Origin: Leptospira ainazelensis | Lineage (GTDB): Bacteria; Spirochaetota; Leptospiria; Leptospirales; Leptospiraceae | Reading direction: 5' to 3' | DNA: 64,000 bases | Assembly (NCBI RefSeq): GCF_016918785.1 | Contig: NZ_JAFFPT010000009.1 | Coordinates: 124,001-188,000 of the forward strand | Shown: positions 47,794 through 57,187 of the stretch, one piece after another | How positions within the stretch are numbered: the first letter of the stretch is position 1 | How the letters are laid out: each line of letters starts with the position of its first letter | Program-made: the position numbers and the translations under genes | The notes under the pieces: model-generated | The model's input: only the letters and a program-made list of their open reading frames with translations | What the model was told of the DNA's origin: nothing | Database searches by the model: none

Positions 47794-48630
47794 ATGCTTA
47801 GAAAAACATTCTCCTTTCGCGGACTCAATCTTTCCTATATCGATACGGACCCGAATTCTAAAACAAAAAAAACCGTTCTTCTTTGTCACGCGAACGGATA
47901 CAGCGCCCTCACCTATAAATTCTACATCGAAGCTCTTTCAAAAACTCATCGAGTTCTCGCGCTCGATTTCGCAGGCCATGGAGAATCCGAGTCGACCTTA
48001 CAGTTTAGAAACTGGTATTTTTTTAGAGATCAAATTTTGGCTCTAATCAAGTTGGAAAATCTTTCCGACTTGATCGGAGTCGGCCATTCTCTCGGAGGAG
48101 CAAGCCTTCTTTTAGCCTCTTATATAGTTCCGGATAAATTCAAGAAGGTCGTCGCAAACGATCCAGTCGTATTAGATTTTATGAAAGTGACTTACGCCTG
48201 GATTTTTCACAACCCTTTAGCAAAGGTTGCGATCAAAAGAAGAAGGGAATTTAAGGATCTCGATGCGGTTCGTAAAATTTACAAAAGAACCCCCTCTTTT
48301 TCGAGATGGGATAATTTGATCTACGAAGACTATCTCCAAAGTTGTTTTAGTATCGGTCCGAAAGGAGAGGCATTTCTCCGTTGTGCTCCCGAATTGGAGG
48401 CAAAGATCTTTGATTCCATCAGCTATTTAAGTTTGATTCAATATGGAAGAATCAAAACGGAAACTCATCTTACGATTCCGGATCCTCACGAAGTCTGCTC
48501 GCCGAAAGGAGCCCGACGAATCATCGGAGGAAATAAAAATTCCACCTTGGAGATCTGGACCGGTTCGACTCATTTTTTCCCGTTCGAAGAAAAAGAAAAA
48601 ACCCTGCAACGAATAGCAGGGTTGATTTAA
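47794..48630 (+). CDS. Alpha/beta hydrolase fold protein
   Basis: 278 residues. The nucleophile elbow is GVGHSLGGASLLLAS (G-H-S-L-G), the oxyanion strand is TVLLCHANGYSALTYKFYIE, and RVLALDFAGHGESES is the second strand. The catalytic His is probably in WTGSTHFFPFEEKE near the C-terminus. Substrate unknown; probably an esterase-like enzyme. Its stop codon lies within a hairpin (AACCCTGC/GCAGGGTT at 48600-48623). Divergent from the EamA-like gene. Confidence 0.88.
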   Translation: MLRKTFSFRGLNLSYIDTDPNSKTKKTVLLCHANGYSALTYKFYIEALSKTHRVLALDFAGHGESESTLQFRNWYFFRDQILALIKLENLSDLIGVGHSLGGASLLLASYIVPDKFKKVVANDPVVLDFMKVTYAWIFHNPLAKVAIKRRREFKDLDAVRKIYKRTPSFSRWDNLIYEDYLQSCFSIGPKGEAFLRCAPELEAKIFDSISYLSLIQYGRIKTETHLTIPDPHEVCSPKGARRIIGGNKNSTLEIWTGSTHFFPFEEKEKTLQRIAGLI

Positions 48631-48694
48631 AAAAGAATCGATATCTGATCGGCCAAATTATTCTTAAATGCGCCGTCGAATTCTTAGATTACAG

Positions 48695-49420
48695 TTAATT
48701 TCCGCCGAAATGAATCACGTAATGGAACGAAGTGTTTACTGCTTTTCCTCCGATCGTTCCCGTTACAACAACATTGTTTTCTAATACTCCTTTATACTTT
48801 CCGGGCAGATATTCAACTTGCTCGAATGTACAGTCTTTCCCTGTAAAGGTTAGGTCGAATTCCGGAAACCTTTCATTATCAACCGTATAATTCGAAGATC
48901 TGATCTTATCAGTTCCATTCGTGAGGTATATCGTCTTATTTCCGGAAACCGTTCTCGAAGTAGTCACATTTACCGATCGAATCAAAGTGCCATTATAAGT
49001 GACCGCCACCGGAATCGCTATGCCGTTAGCATCCACCGCTACGCCCGCCGTGTTTTGTTTGCAATTATCATAAGTCCAAATGAGGTCCGTAAAATTCAGA
49101 GAGGATCCGTTAGACGTCACCGTACCATCGATAGATTGTGTTCCTGACAATTGGCATGGTGATACTGTCGCGGCAGCGAACGGATGAGGGGAGTAACTTA
49201 CGTCGTCGCTAACTCTCGCAGACGAAGAAGTTGCGTTCGCAGGAGCGGGATACAATGCCGAATACAATAGTTTCGTCTGATCTTGAACTTTTTGCTCGCT
49301 CCCAGTCTGAACTAAAACCGCAAGCGCCGCGATATCCTTATTGTCGCCTCCCTTCCCTTGTCCACAAGAGACGATTCCTAAAATCGACAATCCAACGAAA
49401 ACTAATTTGAGTTGAGTCAT
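48695..49420 (-). CDS. Putative lipoprotein of unknown function
   Basis: 241 residues. Signal peptide with lipobox: [17 protein letters not shown]. Mature part is Ser/Thr/Asn-rich with strand-like segments ([33 protein letters not shown]) and one pair of Cys in [11 protein letters not shown] and YDNCKQN. The start has an AAAGGAG site. I do not recognise a domain. It is the last gene before a 1.2-kb stretch without a functional gene. Confidence 0.7.
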   Translation of the reverse strand: MTQLKLVFVGLSILGIVSCGQGKGGDNKDIAALAVLVQTGSEQKVQDQTKLLYSALYPAPANATSSSARVSDDVSYSPHPFAAATVSPCQLSGTQSIDGTVTSNGSSLNFTDLIWTYDNCKQNTAGVAVDANGIAIPVAVTYNGTLIRSVNVTTSRTVSGNKTIYLTNGTDKIRSSNYTVDNERFPEFDLTFTGKDCTFEQVEYLPGKYKGVLENNVVVTGTIGGKAVNTSFHYVIHFGGN

Positions 49421-50633
49421 GTAAATTCTCCTTTCTGTTTCTAAGAACTCTTACTGAAGAAAAAATAGTCTTCGCCATTTTTATTAAAGATTTTAAGAAT
49501 AGATAATACACCCGCACCGGTCACAAAGATACTTATCACCCGCCTTAATTTAAAACTTGTTCCAAAACTACAAAGGAATCGTTGCTATGACCACTCGGTA
49601 AACTTCGTAATAAAACGCGGGAGTTCCTTGCTCCCTCAAGTAGCCTACGAACTTTCCGGCGACCTGATTGTTGTTACATTCTTATTGGAATCCCTGCATT
49701 TTGAGATTTTGTGACAAACTCTTATCAGAATCCTAAGAATCGAACGGGATAGAGAATCGTAAGAGGGAATTTGAAATTTCAAACTTTAAAACCGAATTCG
49801 GTTTTCGAAATCCGGGAATCCGAAATAACACATTCAGAGAAGAGAATATATCCGATACGAAGAAGAGTTTTTACAAAAGGTGGAAACTAAAAATAAAGAG
49901 GAAAGCGTAAGCGGAGAAAGTAGACTCCCGCAAAAAATACTATGACGATAACTATATAAATTCGAAGGGGATTCAGAAGTGAACGTATCATAAGCATGGA
50001 TCCTACCAATAACTACGGACTGTTTTTCGATTTACGCCACTTTTTCTTAAAAAAACCAAATAAACGAAAGCGAAGACGTGCTCTCGGCATCCAAAGTCGA
50101 CAAACTAACACTTTTTAAATCCCAGCTATAATGCTTAGAGTTGCTCGAATCGATATTCACTGCGATCTGAGAGAAGTGTGATTCCATAGATTTCACACAC
50201 TCGGATCTCCATCACATATAAGCGACTAAATACTCGCTACTCTTCAAGAAGAATGCAGAACGACAAAGCCGTTTTGCACCAATCGCGTTAGATATCCCGT
50301 CTTTCTAAAAAGTTCAAGCCTAACTAAAAATCAAAAAAAATGGCAAGGATACTCGCAAGATCCGTAAGAATGATCGGAAAACGTTTCTTCAATGGGTGTT
50401 ATGATCAGGAAATTTGAGCGCATTCGATTACGATGCGATACGGGGAAAGATCATAATCTACCTCTCCTTTTCATTTCAGACAAATTTAAGAATCATGAAT
50501 GTTCCGGGATTCGATTCAGAATAATGCGGACGATCCCTTTCCTTCTACTTTCAAAAACACGCTCGGGGAGTCGGAATCTAAATCCCTCTCTACGACTGTA
50601 ACTCAAATTTAATCCTTCAAAACCGGTAGCTCA
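49421..50633. other. Gene-free region with a decayed gene copy
   Basis: About 1.2 kb. It holds the pseudogene described separately (50047-50310) and a 34-codon-like fragment with a strong ribosome site on the minus strand (AAAGGAGAGGTAGATT before an ATG near 50452) that stops after eight codons. Otherwise AT-rich with no recognisable gene. The 3' part must contain the promoter of the acyltransferase at 50634. Confidence 0.6.
50047..50310 (-). pseudogene. Decayed paralogue of the Sm-like-module membrane protein gene at 53786
   Basis: On the minus strand the last codons read NSKHYSWDLKSVSLSTLDAE followed by STSSLSFIWFF and a stop. The intact gene at 53786-54697 ends NSELYSWDLKSVRLSTSDSG then NTSSLSFTWVF. 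Similarity starts at ACGCCAC just after the stop in both copies and continues upstream, but this copy has a stop and frame change within about 90 codons and no 5' half. It is a duplicated, decayed gene 3.7 kb from its intact relative. Confidence 0.85.
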
Positions 50634-51863
50634 ATGTGCAAGATATTAAAACATTACTTTTTTGGAATTTTTCAATCGGACCCTAGGGAAATCTCCTCTC
50701 TCAACGGAATTCGAAGCCTAGGATTTTTTTTATTGGTCATGGGGCATCTTTACATAGGCTATGAAACATTCATACAGGATCATAATTTTCTGATGAAAAA
50801 CCTTTTCTATTCATCGAGTCAGTGTATGGACATATTTTTTATGCTGAGCGGATTTTTAATTTCCGGACCTTTGTTTAGGGAAATTGAAAAAAAGAATACG
50901 ATTCATTTCGGGAAGTTTTTTGTTAAACGGACATTGCGTATTTTTCCTCCCTACTTTTCCTTTTTGTTATTTCAGACTTTCATTATAGCTCCTCTTTTTA
51001 TCAAAATGCGGCCGGAATATACCGATTACATCACAAATCTTCAGTCAAAGGTAGTTTACGATTTTTTATATCTTTCAAATTATATTACAGGCACGATGCC
51101 GCACGGCTGGTCTTTGTCTTTAGAGGAACAATTCTATCTGTTATTTCCGATATTTCTTCTTTTAGTTTTTAGAAAAATTTCTCAAAAATATAAAATCTAC
51201 GCTTTATTGTCTTTGATAATTGCTCCTATCGTTTATCGAGCAATCATATTCTATACCGTAATCGAACCTGCGGCGCCGGAATTAACTCGAAAACTGTATC
51301 TTACTCAGATCTATTATCCGTTACAAGGAAGACTCGATTGTCTTTTTACGGGAATTTTGTTCGCGTATGTCTACAATCGCTATCCAAAAAGAATCGAGGA
51401 GTTTTTGAAGGATCGCAAGAAAGTTTTAATCGCTTCGGTCCTTGCCTGGTCCTCTATCTTGGCGTATTCTCTTTTGGTCTGTGAATTTGATAAACATCCG
51501 ATTTCGATGGTATTTCGATTTACTGTCAACTCATTTGCTTGGGCAATCATTGCCTTGTTATCCATGAGAACCGGCGCCTGGAGCAATCGTATTTTTTCTT
51601 GGAAAATATTCTCACCCGTTGCTAAATTGACGTATTGCACTTATCTGATTCACTTTTTCTTTCAGGGAATTTTGTCTCCGGCTTTTATCAACCCTAAGAG
51701 CGCAAAATACAGCGATCTATTGATCTATACGATTCCGATCGGAATCGTCTTATTGTTTCTTGGTTATATATTTCATTTACTCACTGAAAGGCCGTTTATG
51801 ATTCTGAAAGAAAGGGTTTTCGGGAAAGTTGTAGAGATGCAACCCACAATCAAAACAAACTAA
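50634..51863 (+). CDS. Acyltransferase-3 family membrane protein
   Basis: 409 residues with about ten membrane segments. Motifs: SSLNGIRSLGFFLLVMGHLY (conserved His), FYSSSQCMDIFFMLSGFLI, RTLRIFPPYFSFLL, PHGWSLSLEEQFYLLFPIF and ERPFMILKERV at the end. The closest match within the window is the gene at 11428, but sequence conservation is limited to motifs, so the two probably modify different acceptors. It lies alone, flanked by the decayed gene and a convergent predicted outer-membrane protein. Confidence 0.9.
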   Translation: MCKILKHYFFGIFQSDPREISSLNGIRSLGFFLLVMGHLYIGYETFIQDHNFLMKNLFYSSSQCMDIFFMLSGFLISGPLFREIEKKNTIHFGKFFVKRTLRIFPPYFSFLLFQTFIIAPLFIKMRPEYTDYITNLQSKVVYDFLYLSNYITGTMPHGWSLSLEEQFYLLFPIFLLLVFRKISQKYKIYALLSLIIAPIVYRAIIFYTVIEPAAPELTRKLYLTQIYYPLQGRLDCLFTGILFAYVYNRYPKRIEEFLKDRKKVLIASVLAWSSILAYSLLVCEFDKHPISMVFRFTVNSFAWAIIALLSMRTGAWSNRIFSWKIFSPVAKLTYCTYLIHFFFQGILSPAFINPKSAKYSDLLIYTIPIGIVLLFLGYIFHLLTERPFMILKERVFGKVVEMQPTIKTN

Positions 51864-51937
51864 TTCATTTCTATCACTGCGTGAATCAGAATACCCGATT
51901 CCGTGAAAGGGAGTTCCCTTGAATGAATATAGATATA

Positions 51938-52744
51938 TTAGAAATACTTAAATGACTTGAATACAATGCCGCGATCAAAGTCGTCTCTCTGGAACGTTGT
52001 TTCGGGACGTGCAAGGGTTCCGTCGGGGACGTAACTCCTATGGACCGTAAGAGGAACTGCAATACCGAAACTCAGCAACTTCAAATGGACCATTATACCG
52101 GGCGAACAGACGGTCGAGTAAAGATCGTCCTTCTGCGGATCATAAAGAACCTTACGCGTCACTTCAAAGATATATTCGAAAGACTTATAAGTATAAGAAA
52201 ACCAGAAATCGAGATACCAAGCTTTCTCAAACTGCTCCCCTTGCCTTTCGCGTAAATAAGGGGTCATCTGAGAATTCCAACGAGCGATCGTAAACAAAGC
52301 CCAGGGTCCGTTACGATAAAACAATCCGCCGCTGAATTCAATATTACCAAATTTTTCCGAACCAATCCCTAATCTTTCCTTTCCAGTTGCGAAGTAATAA
52401 CTGGATCCACCAACCACCGCAAAACCGATTTCGCCTAACGGAAGGAATAATTTAATACCGGCCTGTTGTTGATTCCAGTGTTCTGTCTTTCTTTCACCCG
52501 ATTCCCTAAGACGTTGATAAGGAAGAATAGCAAATAAGGAAACGTAAGCCCCGATTTTTTTTTCAGCTTGAATGGCTCCGGTGTTAGTTTCTTTTTTCGC
52601 GTCAAGGGATTCCTGCTTCAGAATGGAAAGAGAAGCGGCGATACGATCCTTTGGCTCCGGAGAGTTCAAATAAAGATTCTCTCCGAATAGATCGGAAACG
52701 GAGAGCGAAAGAATAATGAAGAATATTATATATTTTGAATTCAT
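51938..52744 (-). CDS. Predicted outer-membrane beta-barrel protein, family unknown
   Basis: 268 residues. Signal peptide IIFFIILSLSVSDLFGEN. The rest alternates polar and hydrophobic residues with many aromatic ends (GEIGFAVVGGSSYYFATGK, NIEFSGGLFYRNGPWALFTIAR, AWYLDFWFSYTYKSFEYIF), as in a small beta-barrel, ending with a Phe (FKSFKYF), a common outer-membrane insertion signal. Its ATG overlaps the stop of the SGNH hydrolase gene by 4 bases, so the two are translated together. No family recognised. Confidence 0.7.
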   Translation of the reverse strand: MNSKYIIFFIILSLSVSDLFGENLYLNSPEPKDRIAASLSILKQESLDAKKETNTGAIQAEKKIGAYVSLFAILPYQRLRESGERKTEHWNQQQAGIKLFLPLGEIGFAVVGGSSYYFATGKERLGIGSEKFGNIEFSGGLFYRNGPWALFTIARWNSQMTPYLRERQGEQFEKAWYLDFWFSYTYKSFEYIFEVTRKVLYDPQKDDLYSTVCSPGIMVHLKLLSFGIAVPLTVHRSYVPDGTLARPETTFQRDDFDRGIVFKSFKYF

Positions 52745-53361
52745 TGGATCAATACACCCTTAAGGCGAAATGCCTCTTTCACCAAATCGGAAAGTTTTTC
52801 ATACCCCCGATACGTTAGATGCCCTCCATCCACGAGCATATCGGGAGTTATTTCGGATGAAGGATCCAGAACGAATTCATCCGTAATTTCGACTTTCATC
52901 CTGTCGTTTAATTGTCGAACTGCGGCAATAGGCCAGGGAGATTCCACATTCCAAAATGATAAAACCACTATAGAATCGCATTTAGGCTTCAAAGCTTCGA
53001 TTGCTTGTTTTTGTCTCTGCACGGTATTCCCCAGCAAAGAATCGCTCGCTGGACCCAAGTTACCCAGAAAGTCATTGGCGCCTCCGTTATAGATACACGC
53101 TCTGTAATGACCTTCTAAATTTTTCGCGGCTTCGAGTATCGCGGCTGTCGAACGATTTGGGAACGCAGTTTTCGAAGCTAAAAACGGCTCCAATAATTCA
53201 GGAGGCCAAAACGAAGAGATGCTGTCTCCAACCAACATCAATGAGGGTTTTTCTAAGATTATACCCAAATAAAAATTTGTATCGGAAGGTTTACGGCTGG
53301 CATCACAAGCGATCAAAGAAAGATGGAGAAGAAAAAAGATAGGAAACAAAATTCTATTCAT
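52741..53361 (-). CDS. SGNH/GDSL hydrolase lipoprotein
   Basis: 206 residues. Lipobox in LLHLSLIACDASR. Block I is LMLVGDSISSFWP (nucleophile Ser), block III is YNGGANDFLGN (Asn), block V is DGGHLTYRGYEKLSD (Asp-x-x-His reading DGGH). Such enzymes remove acyl groups, often from surface glycans. ATG 53361 begins the signal peptide. Overlaps the next gene by 4 bases. Together with the nearby acyltransferase-3 it suggests local acyl turnover at the surface, but this is inference. Confidence 0.85.
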   Translation of the reverse strand: MNRILFPIFFLLHLSLIACDASRKPSDTNFYLGIILEKPSLMLVGDSISSFWPPELLEPFLASKTAFPNRSTAAILEAAKNLEGHYRACIYNGGANDFLGNLGPASDSLLGNTVQRQKQAIEALKPKCDSIVVLSFWNVESPWPIAAVRQLNDRMKVEITDEFVLDPSSEITPDMLVDGGHLTYRGYEKLSDLVKEAFRLKGVLIQ

Positions 53362-53785
53362 AATTGAAAATCGCACCACTCCTCTTTCATTCTTGAGGTG
53401 CAATTTTTACTACGGGATACGTTAAACATCCTCGCCACTTTTACGGAAGATCAGCGTCGCAACTTATAGAGCTTCCTATAAAAGGTTTAATTTTTCGGAA
53501 ATATCGAGCTGTAATAACCTGTTTCGTCACGGAGACAGATTATTATATGAAAACCTAAACTTCTAAAATCGTCGAATGACGAAAATTATTTATTATATTG
53601 AATATATTAAGTAGAAAATACTTAGGGACATTAGCGCTGAAACAATACGCAAGAAAACGACTCTTGGAAAAGAGTTAGTGTATTTTGAAACGAAAATACA
53701 AAACGATTTAAGAAACGTTTTTTTATTAAGAATTACTTACTGATCCGTTAATACGAAATCATTCAGTTGGTAACGCCACTTTTTT
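53362..53785. other. AT-rich intergenic region
   Basis: About 420 bases between the SGNH hydrolase and the Sm-like-module gene, both on the minus strand. No gene or clear repeat is seen; it must contain the SGNH promoter. The final 13 bases before the next stop (ACGCCACTTTTTT) are also found downstream of the decayed copy at 50047. Confidence 0.45.
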
Positions 53786-54697
53786 CTAAAAGACCCAAGT
53801 AAACGAAAGTGAAGATGTATTTCCGCTATCCGAAGTCGACAAACGAACGCTCTTTAAGTCCCAGCTATAGAGCTCCGAATTGCTCAAATAGATATTCACA
53901 GCGATCAGAGAGAGAAGTGTGATTCCATAGAATTCACGCTGATGGTTAAACTCGGTTTTCTCCATCACATAACCGCGCTGTGTGACTATATACTCGTTGC
54001 TTTTAAAAAAGAAAAACAGAACAACGGCGCCGTTTTGCGATCCTATGCTTGCATAATAAGGAATGATCGCTTCCTTTGATATTTCCGATGCAGATCCAAA
54101 GAATTCTTTCGGCTTTTGAAAAAAGTCAAAACCACGGTACAAAACATAAAGCTCGGAAGCCGCAATAACACCTCCGGTAATCCATCCACTTCTTTCGTCG
54201 GAAAGTAATAAAGGCGACCATCCGGGAATCAAAGCCTGAAGAGTTCGCGAAGTTCTGGATCTGGAGAATGGAATTTCCTCATTCAAAACCTCTTCCTTTT
54301 TAATTTCCGGCTCGATTACTTGAGTCGTTTTCGTCTCCGTTTTAGGTTCCGCTTTTATCTCTGTTTTCGTCTCCGTCTTGGGTTCCGATACAACTTGAGA
54401 ATTGGCAATAGCAGTCGAAGCAGTCCTAACTTTCGGTTTTTTGGAAGACGAATTATCGGGTAAAATCGTATTCACTTTTGAAAATTTGATGACCTTTGTC
54501 ACAGTTCCAACCCGAAACTCAACCGAATTGCCATTCTTCATCCTGACAGAATCGGCGCGGATTCGTTCCCCATTTTTCAGAATGAGAACATCCGAATGAA
54601 TCTCGGAGATAAAAACCGAATGTAAAAGAAACAAGGAAAGAAATGCCGTCAAAAAATTTCGAAATTTGATAAAAACAAAAAAAACGTTGGCGAACAT
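53786..54697 (-). CDS. Membrane protein with N-terminal Sm-like module, divergent from ECF sigma operon
   Basis: 303 residues from ATG 54697. A hydrophobic start (FLTAFLSLFLLHSVFISEIHS) is followed by DVLILKNGERIRADSVRMKN and VEFRVGTVTKVIKFSKVNTI, a small beta module typical of Sm-like folds, then a low-complexity Lys/Thr/Glu linker (KTETKTEIKAEPKTETKTTQ) and a C-terminal part with several hydrophobic segments (ALIPGWSPLLLSDERSGWIT, YASIGSQNGAVVLFFFFK, YGITLLSLIAVNIYLSNSEL). Family unrecognised; resembles DUF5683-type proteins only in its LIPGWSPL segment. Divergent from the ECF sigma gene by 43 bases, so it is probably its target. A decayed copy is at 50047-50310. Confidence 0.75.
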   Translation of the reverse strand: MFANVFFVFIKFRNFLTAFLSLFLLHSVFISEIHSDVLILKNGERIRADSVRMKNGNSVEFRVGTVTKVIKFSKVNTILPDNSSSKKPKVRTASTAIANSQVVSEPKTETKTEIKAEPKTETKTTQVIEPEIKKEEVLNEEIPFSRSRTSRTLQALIPGWSPLLLSDERSGWITGGVIAASELYVLYRGFDFFQKPKEFFGSASEISKEAIIPYYASIGSQNGAVVLFFFFKSNEYIVTQRGYVMEKTEFNHQREFYGITLLSLIAVNIYLSNSELYSWDLKSVRLSTSDSGNTSSLSFTWVF

Positions 54698-54740
54698 CAA
54701 TTCTCCATGCGTAATTAAATTTGGAAGCGTTTCTCTTCGA

Positions 54741-55289
54741 ATGAGTGTAAGTTTAGACAACGTAGAATACCTTTATAAGAGTTATTATAATAAACTCAAG
54801 TTTTTCTTTCTTAAGTCTGGTGTTACAACCGAGACAGCGGAAGAACTTTGCCAAGAAACTTTTATAAAGGTCTACAATCATAGAGAAAAGTTCGATCCTA
54901 CGAAGGGTTCTGAAAATACGTGGGTTTATGCAATAGCACGGAACGAATTAACAGACTACTTTCGAAAGAACAATAAGGAAAAGAATTCGGTAGAGTTTTC
55001 TTCATGGGAAACTTTAATTTCCTCTTATGAATCATCCGCTTATAAACGGGAAGAAGAAAGAATTTTATTGGAGAAATTAACCCAATCGATCCATATGCTG
55101 AAAGAACCGGAAAAATCGATTGTTGTACTTCATTGTATCCACGGTAAATCGATAGCTGAAACCTCGTTTCAAACCGGAATCGCACAAAGAACCGTGAGCA
55201 GACGATTGGTTTCCGCGTTAACACTCTTAAAAGAAGAATTAAGATCGTTGGGAATAGATAAAACTTGGTTAGAAGGAGTGCAGGAATGA
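54741..55289 (+). CDS. ECF RNA polymerase sigma factor
   Basis: 182 residues. Region 2: LYKSYYNKLKFFFLKSGVTTETAEELCQETFIKVYNH (key: EELCQETFIKVY). Region 4: LKEPEKSIVVLHCIHGKSIAETSFQTGIAQRTVSRRLVSAL (key: IAETSFQTGIAQRTVSRRL). No fused C-terminal domain. ATG 54741 is chosen over 54666, which would run back through the divergent gene. The FecR-like gene overlaps its stop codon by 4 bases, an arrangement usual for a sigma factor and its regulator. Confidence 0.93.
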   Translation: MSVSLDNVEYLYKSYYNKLKFFFLKSGVTTETAEELCQETFIKVYNHREKFDPTKGSENTWVYAIARNELTDYFRKNNKEKNSVEFSSWETLISSYESSAYKREEERILLEKLTQSIHMLKEPEKSIVVLHCIHGKSIAETSFQTGIAQRTVSRRLVSALTLLKEELRSLGIDKTWLEGVQE

Positions 55290-56335
55290 AAGAAGACCCC
55301 AAAGAAAATCTAACCCGCGCCCTCGACCCAAAAACTTCTAAAGAAGAATTCGCCGAGCTTATGAAGGATCCCTCTTTGCAAAGGGAATACTTTGAAATCA
55401 TTCGAATGAAAACGCTTCTGAGTTCTCTCAACCCTGAAGATTTTCCGATTGTGCCTAAATCTACAGTTATCCCTTGGAGACGAGCCGGCGCATTTCTAAC
55501 TGCCGCGGCTTCCCTATTTATTATTTTTGGAATATTCTTTTTTTATAAAGTTCAAAATAATTCCTATAAGGTCGCAGGAATTCTAAAAGTTTCCCGAGGG
55601 ATTTGCGAACAAAACGAATCCTCCGATCACCGGATCGGCTATCAGACCAAGGAAAATTCTTATTGCGATTTAGTGTTGGAAGGAAGGGGAACTTTTTCGA
55701 TTCGTATTTTTCCGAACACACGATTTATCGTAGAAACAAGTCCGGATCATTTAAAACTCAACGTTCAAGAAGGGTCTCTTTTGCTCTCTTCCGTTCACAA
55801 AAAGGAAGGAATCACCGTCGAGGCGAATAGTCCTCACATACGTTCGATTTTACTCGGAACTTCTTTGTTTATTTCGGCAAACCCGGATAAGGAAAGAATT
55901 TTTCTGATCGAAGGTTTGATTCGAGTCCAAGCGTTAGGCGTCACAGAAGAGGGAAAATCGATTTTGGTGAAAAGCGGTTCCATCGCAGAAACGGCGAACT
56001 TGGACGAGTCGTCCCAACCGACTGAAATTCAAGTAAGTCCTATCTCCTCAAAGGAAGAATCGATTCTACAATCGCAGTTCGAATCGATGAAACGGATTCG
56101 AGAAAGCAAAACTGCGATCGAATACGAAACTAAGGATATCAAGTCGATCGAAAACGTTCACGAACGGGAGAAATGGTCGAACCGTCCTTACGTTCAAATC
56201 AAAGAAAAAAATGGAATCGTTCACGAAGGATATCTGATCGAAATTGGAGACTTCTACTCGATTCAAACGATCGATTCCGGTTTGATCCGGATGCCAAAGA
56301 CTTCGATCTCTGAAATCTCCACAATCCGAAAGTAA
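55286..56335 (+). CDS. FecR-type regulator/anti-sigma protein with C-terminal Sm-like module
   Basis: 349 residues. One membrane helix (AGAFLTAAASLFIIFGIFFFY) divides a short cytoplasmic part from an extracytoplasmic FecR-type domain: FSIRIFPNTRFIVETSPDHL, LNVQEGSLLLSSV, VEANSPHIRSILLGTSLFI and RIFLIEGLIRVQ. The last 45 residues, with KNGIVHEGYLIEIGDFYSIQ and DSGLIRMPKTSISEIS, resemble the Sm-like module of the divergent membrane protein. It probably controls the ECF factor (ATGA overlap), but has no obvious zinc anti-sigma motif. Unusual in lacking an accompanying TonB receptor. Confidence 0.85.
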   Translation: MKEDPKENLTRALDPKTSKEEFAELMKDPSLQREYFEIIRMKTLLSSLNPEDFPIVPKSTVIPWRRAGAFLTAAASLFIIFGIFFFYKVQNNSYKVAGILKVSRGICEQNESSDHRIGYQTKENSYCDLVLEGRGTFSIRIFPNTRFIVETSPDHLKLNVQEGSLLLSSVHKKEGITVEANSPHIRSILLGTSLFISANPDKERIFLIEGLIRVQALGVTEEGKSILVKSGSIAETANLDESSQPTEIQVSPISSKEESILQSQFESMKRIRESKTAIEYETKDIKSIENVHEREKWSNRPYVQIKEKNGIVHEGYLIEIGDFYSIQTIDSGLIRMPKTSISEISTIRK

Positions 56336-56410
56336 ATATTTTCTTACTTTTTTCGATTTTCATTTCTACGATCGGAAAATTCTGAAATAGAATCGTGTAG
56401 AATAACTATG

Positions 56411-56719
56411 CTACCTTTCCGTCGGAGGGATTTGAGACATTTTTTTTACAAACGCGGCGTGTTCAACAAGGTCGATCGGTTTGAATTTTATTTTTAAGCT
56501 CGCGGGATATTTTCCGAGATAGTTGTCGCCCTTCCAGTTATACTTAGGACGGATTGGTCGCGGTGCGAAATTCCCTCCGCAGTTCGGGCAGATATCGGAA
56601 AGAAATTTCTCATAACAGGAAATACAAAACGTGCACTCGAAAGAACAGATTACTGCTTCGGTAGATTCGGGCGGAAGCGGCTTTTCGCAATTCTCACAGA
56701 TCGGTCTTAATTCTAACAT
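56411..56719 (-). CDS. DUF1272 family protein (zinc-ribbon-like)
   Basis: 102 residues. The DUF1272 pattern is clear: MLELRPICENCEKPLPPEST, ICSFECTFCISCYEKFLSDI and CPNCGGNFAPRPIRP, with Cys arranged as three or four pairs that should bind zinc. The family is small and of unknown function. The gene is intact and has its own promoter region; its 3' end faces the FecR-like gene across 75 bases. Confidence 0.9.
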   Translation of the reverse strand: MLELRPICENCEKPLPPESTEAVICSFECTFCISCYEKFLSDICPNCGGNFAPRPIRPKYNWKGDNYLGKYPASLKIKFKPIDLVEHAAFVKKMSQIPPTER

Positions 56720-56821
56720 AGGCTTATCCTAATTTTTCAAAAAAAGGGGAAAGTATTTTTTTCAAACTGAAATGAACGACAAATAACCTAACCCAAACGT
56801 TAAACGAATCCGCATTTCGCA

Positions 56822-57037
56822 TTAATTTTCTTCGGTTCCGGAGGAAATTTCTTTATCCACAATAATCAACGATTCTACAATCTTACTCATCGCTTTATAA
56901 AATTCCTTTGTCACCTGAATCCCCTCTATGTCGGTCCTCATTGCGTCCAACGTATCTCCGATAAAAGAAAGAAGTGAGTAAGGGTCTCTTTTATTTTCAA
57001 TCAGACTTTGAATGAGTTCTATATTCTCTTCGTACAT
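56822..57037 (-). CDS. Small hypothetical protein
   Basis: 71 residues, all helical and acidic (ENIELIQSLIENKRDPYSLL, GIQVTKEFYKAMSKIVESL). It has a good ribosome site (AAAGGAAAGACGCC) before ATG 57037. No recognised family. It stands 102 bases upstream of the DUF1272 gene on the same strand; the gap is too long to be sure they are co-transcribed. Confidence 0.55.
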   Translation of the reverse strand: MYEENIELIQSLIENKRDPYSLLSFIGDTLDAMRTDIEGIQVTKEFYKAMSKIVESLIIVDKEISSGTEEN

Positions 57038-57141
57038 GGCGTCTTTCCTTTCGATTTTGATGATTCCATAGCGACGAACTCAGGAAGTCTTCTCAAAGTT
57101 AAGAAATGAAATGTTTTTTTTGAATTTTTAGTTTCTTTTCT

Positions 57142-57178
57142 AAATGCTGTTATCAATACTGGTTTATCATTAGCATTT
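57142..57178. promoter_or_regulatory. Inverted repeat upstream of the TonB receptor unit
   Basis: AAATGCT (57142-57148) and AGCATTT (57172-57178) form perfect arms around TTATCAATACTGGTTTATCA. It lies 10 bases before the first gene of the unit, in the place expected for an operator of a metal-responsive repressor, but it does not match any consensus I can name with confidence. Confidence 0.35.
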
Positions 57179-57187
57179 ATTTAGAAA

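Noticed and set aside
50392..50601. 69-codon frame upstream of the acyltransferase
   Set aside because: Composition and lack of a ribosome site suggest non-coding DNA; no relative recognised.
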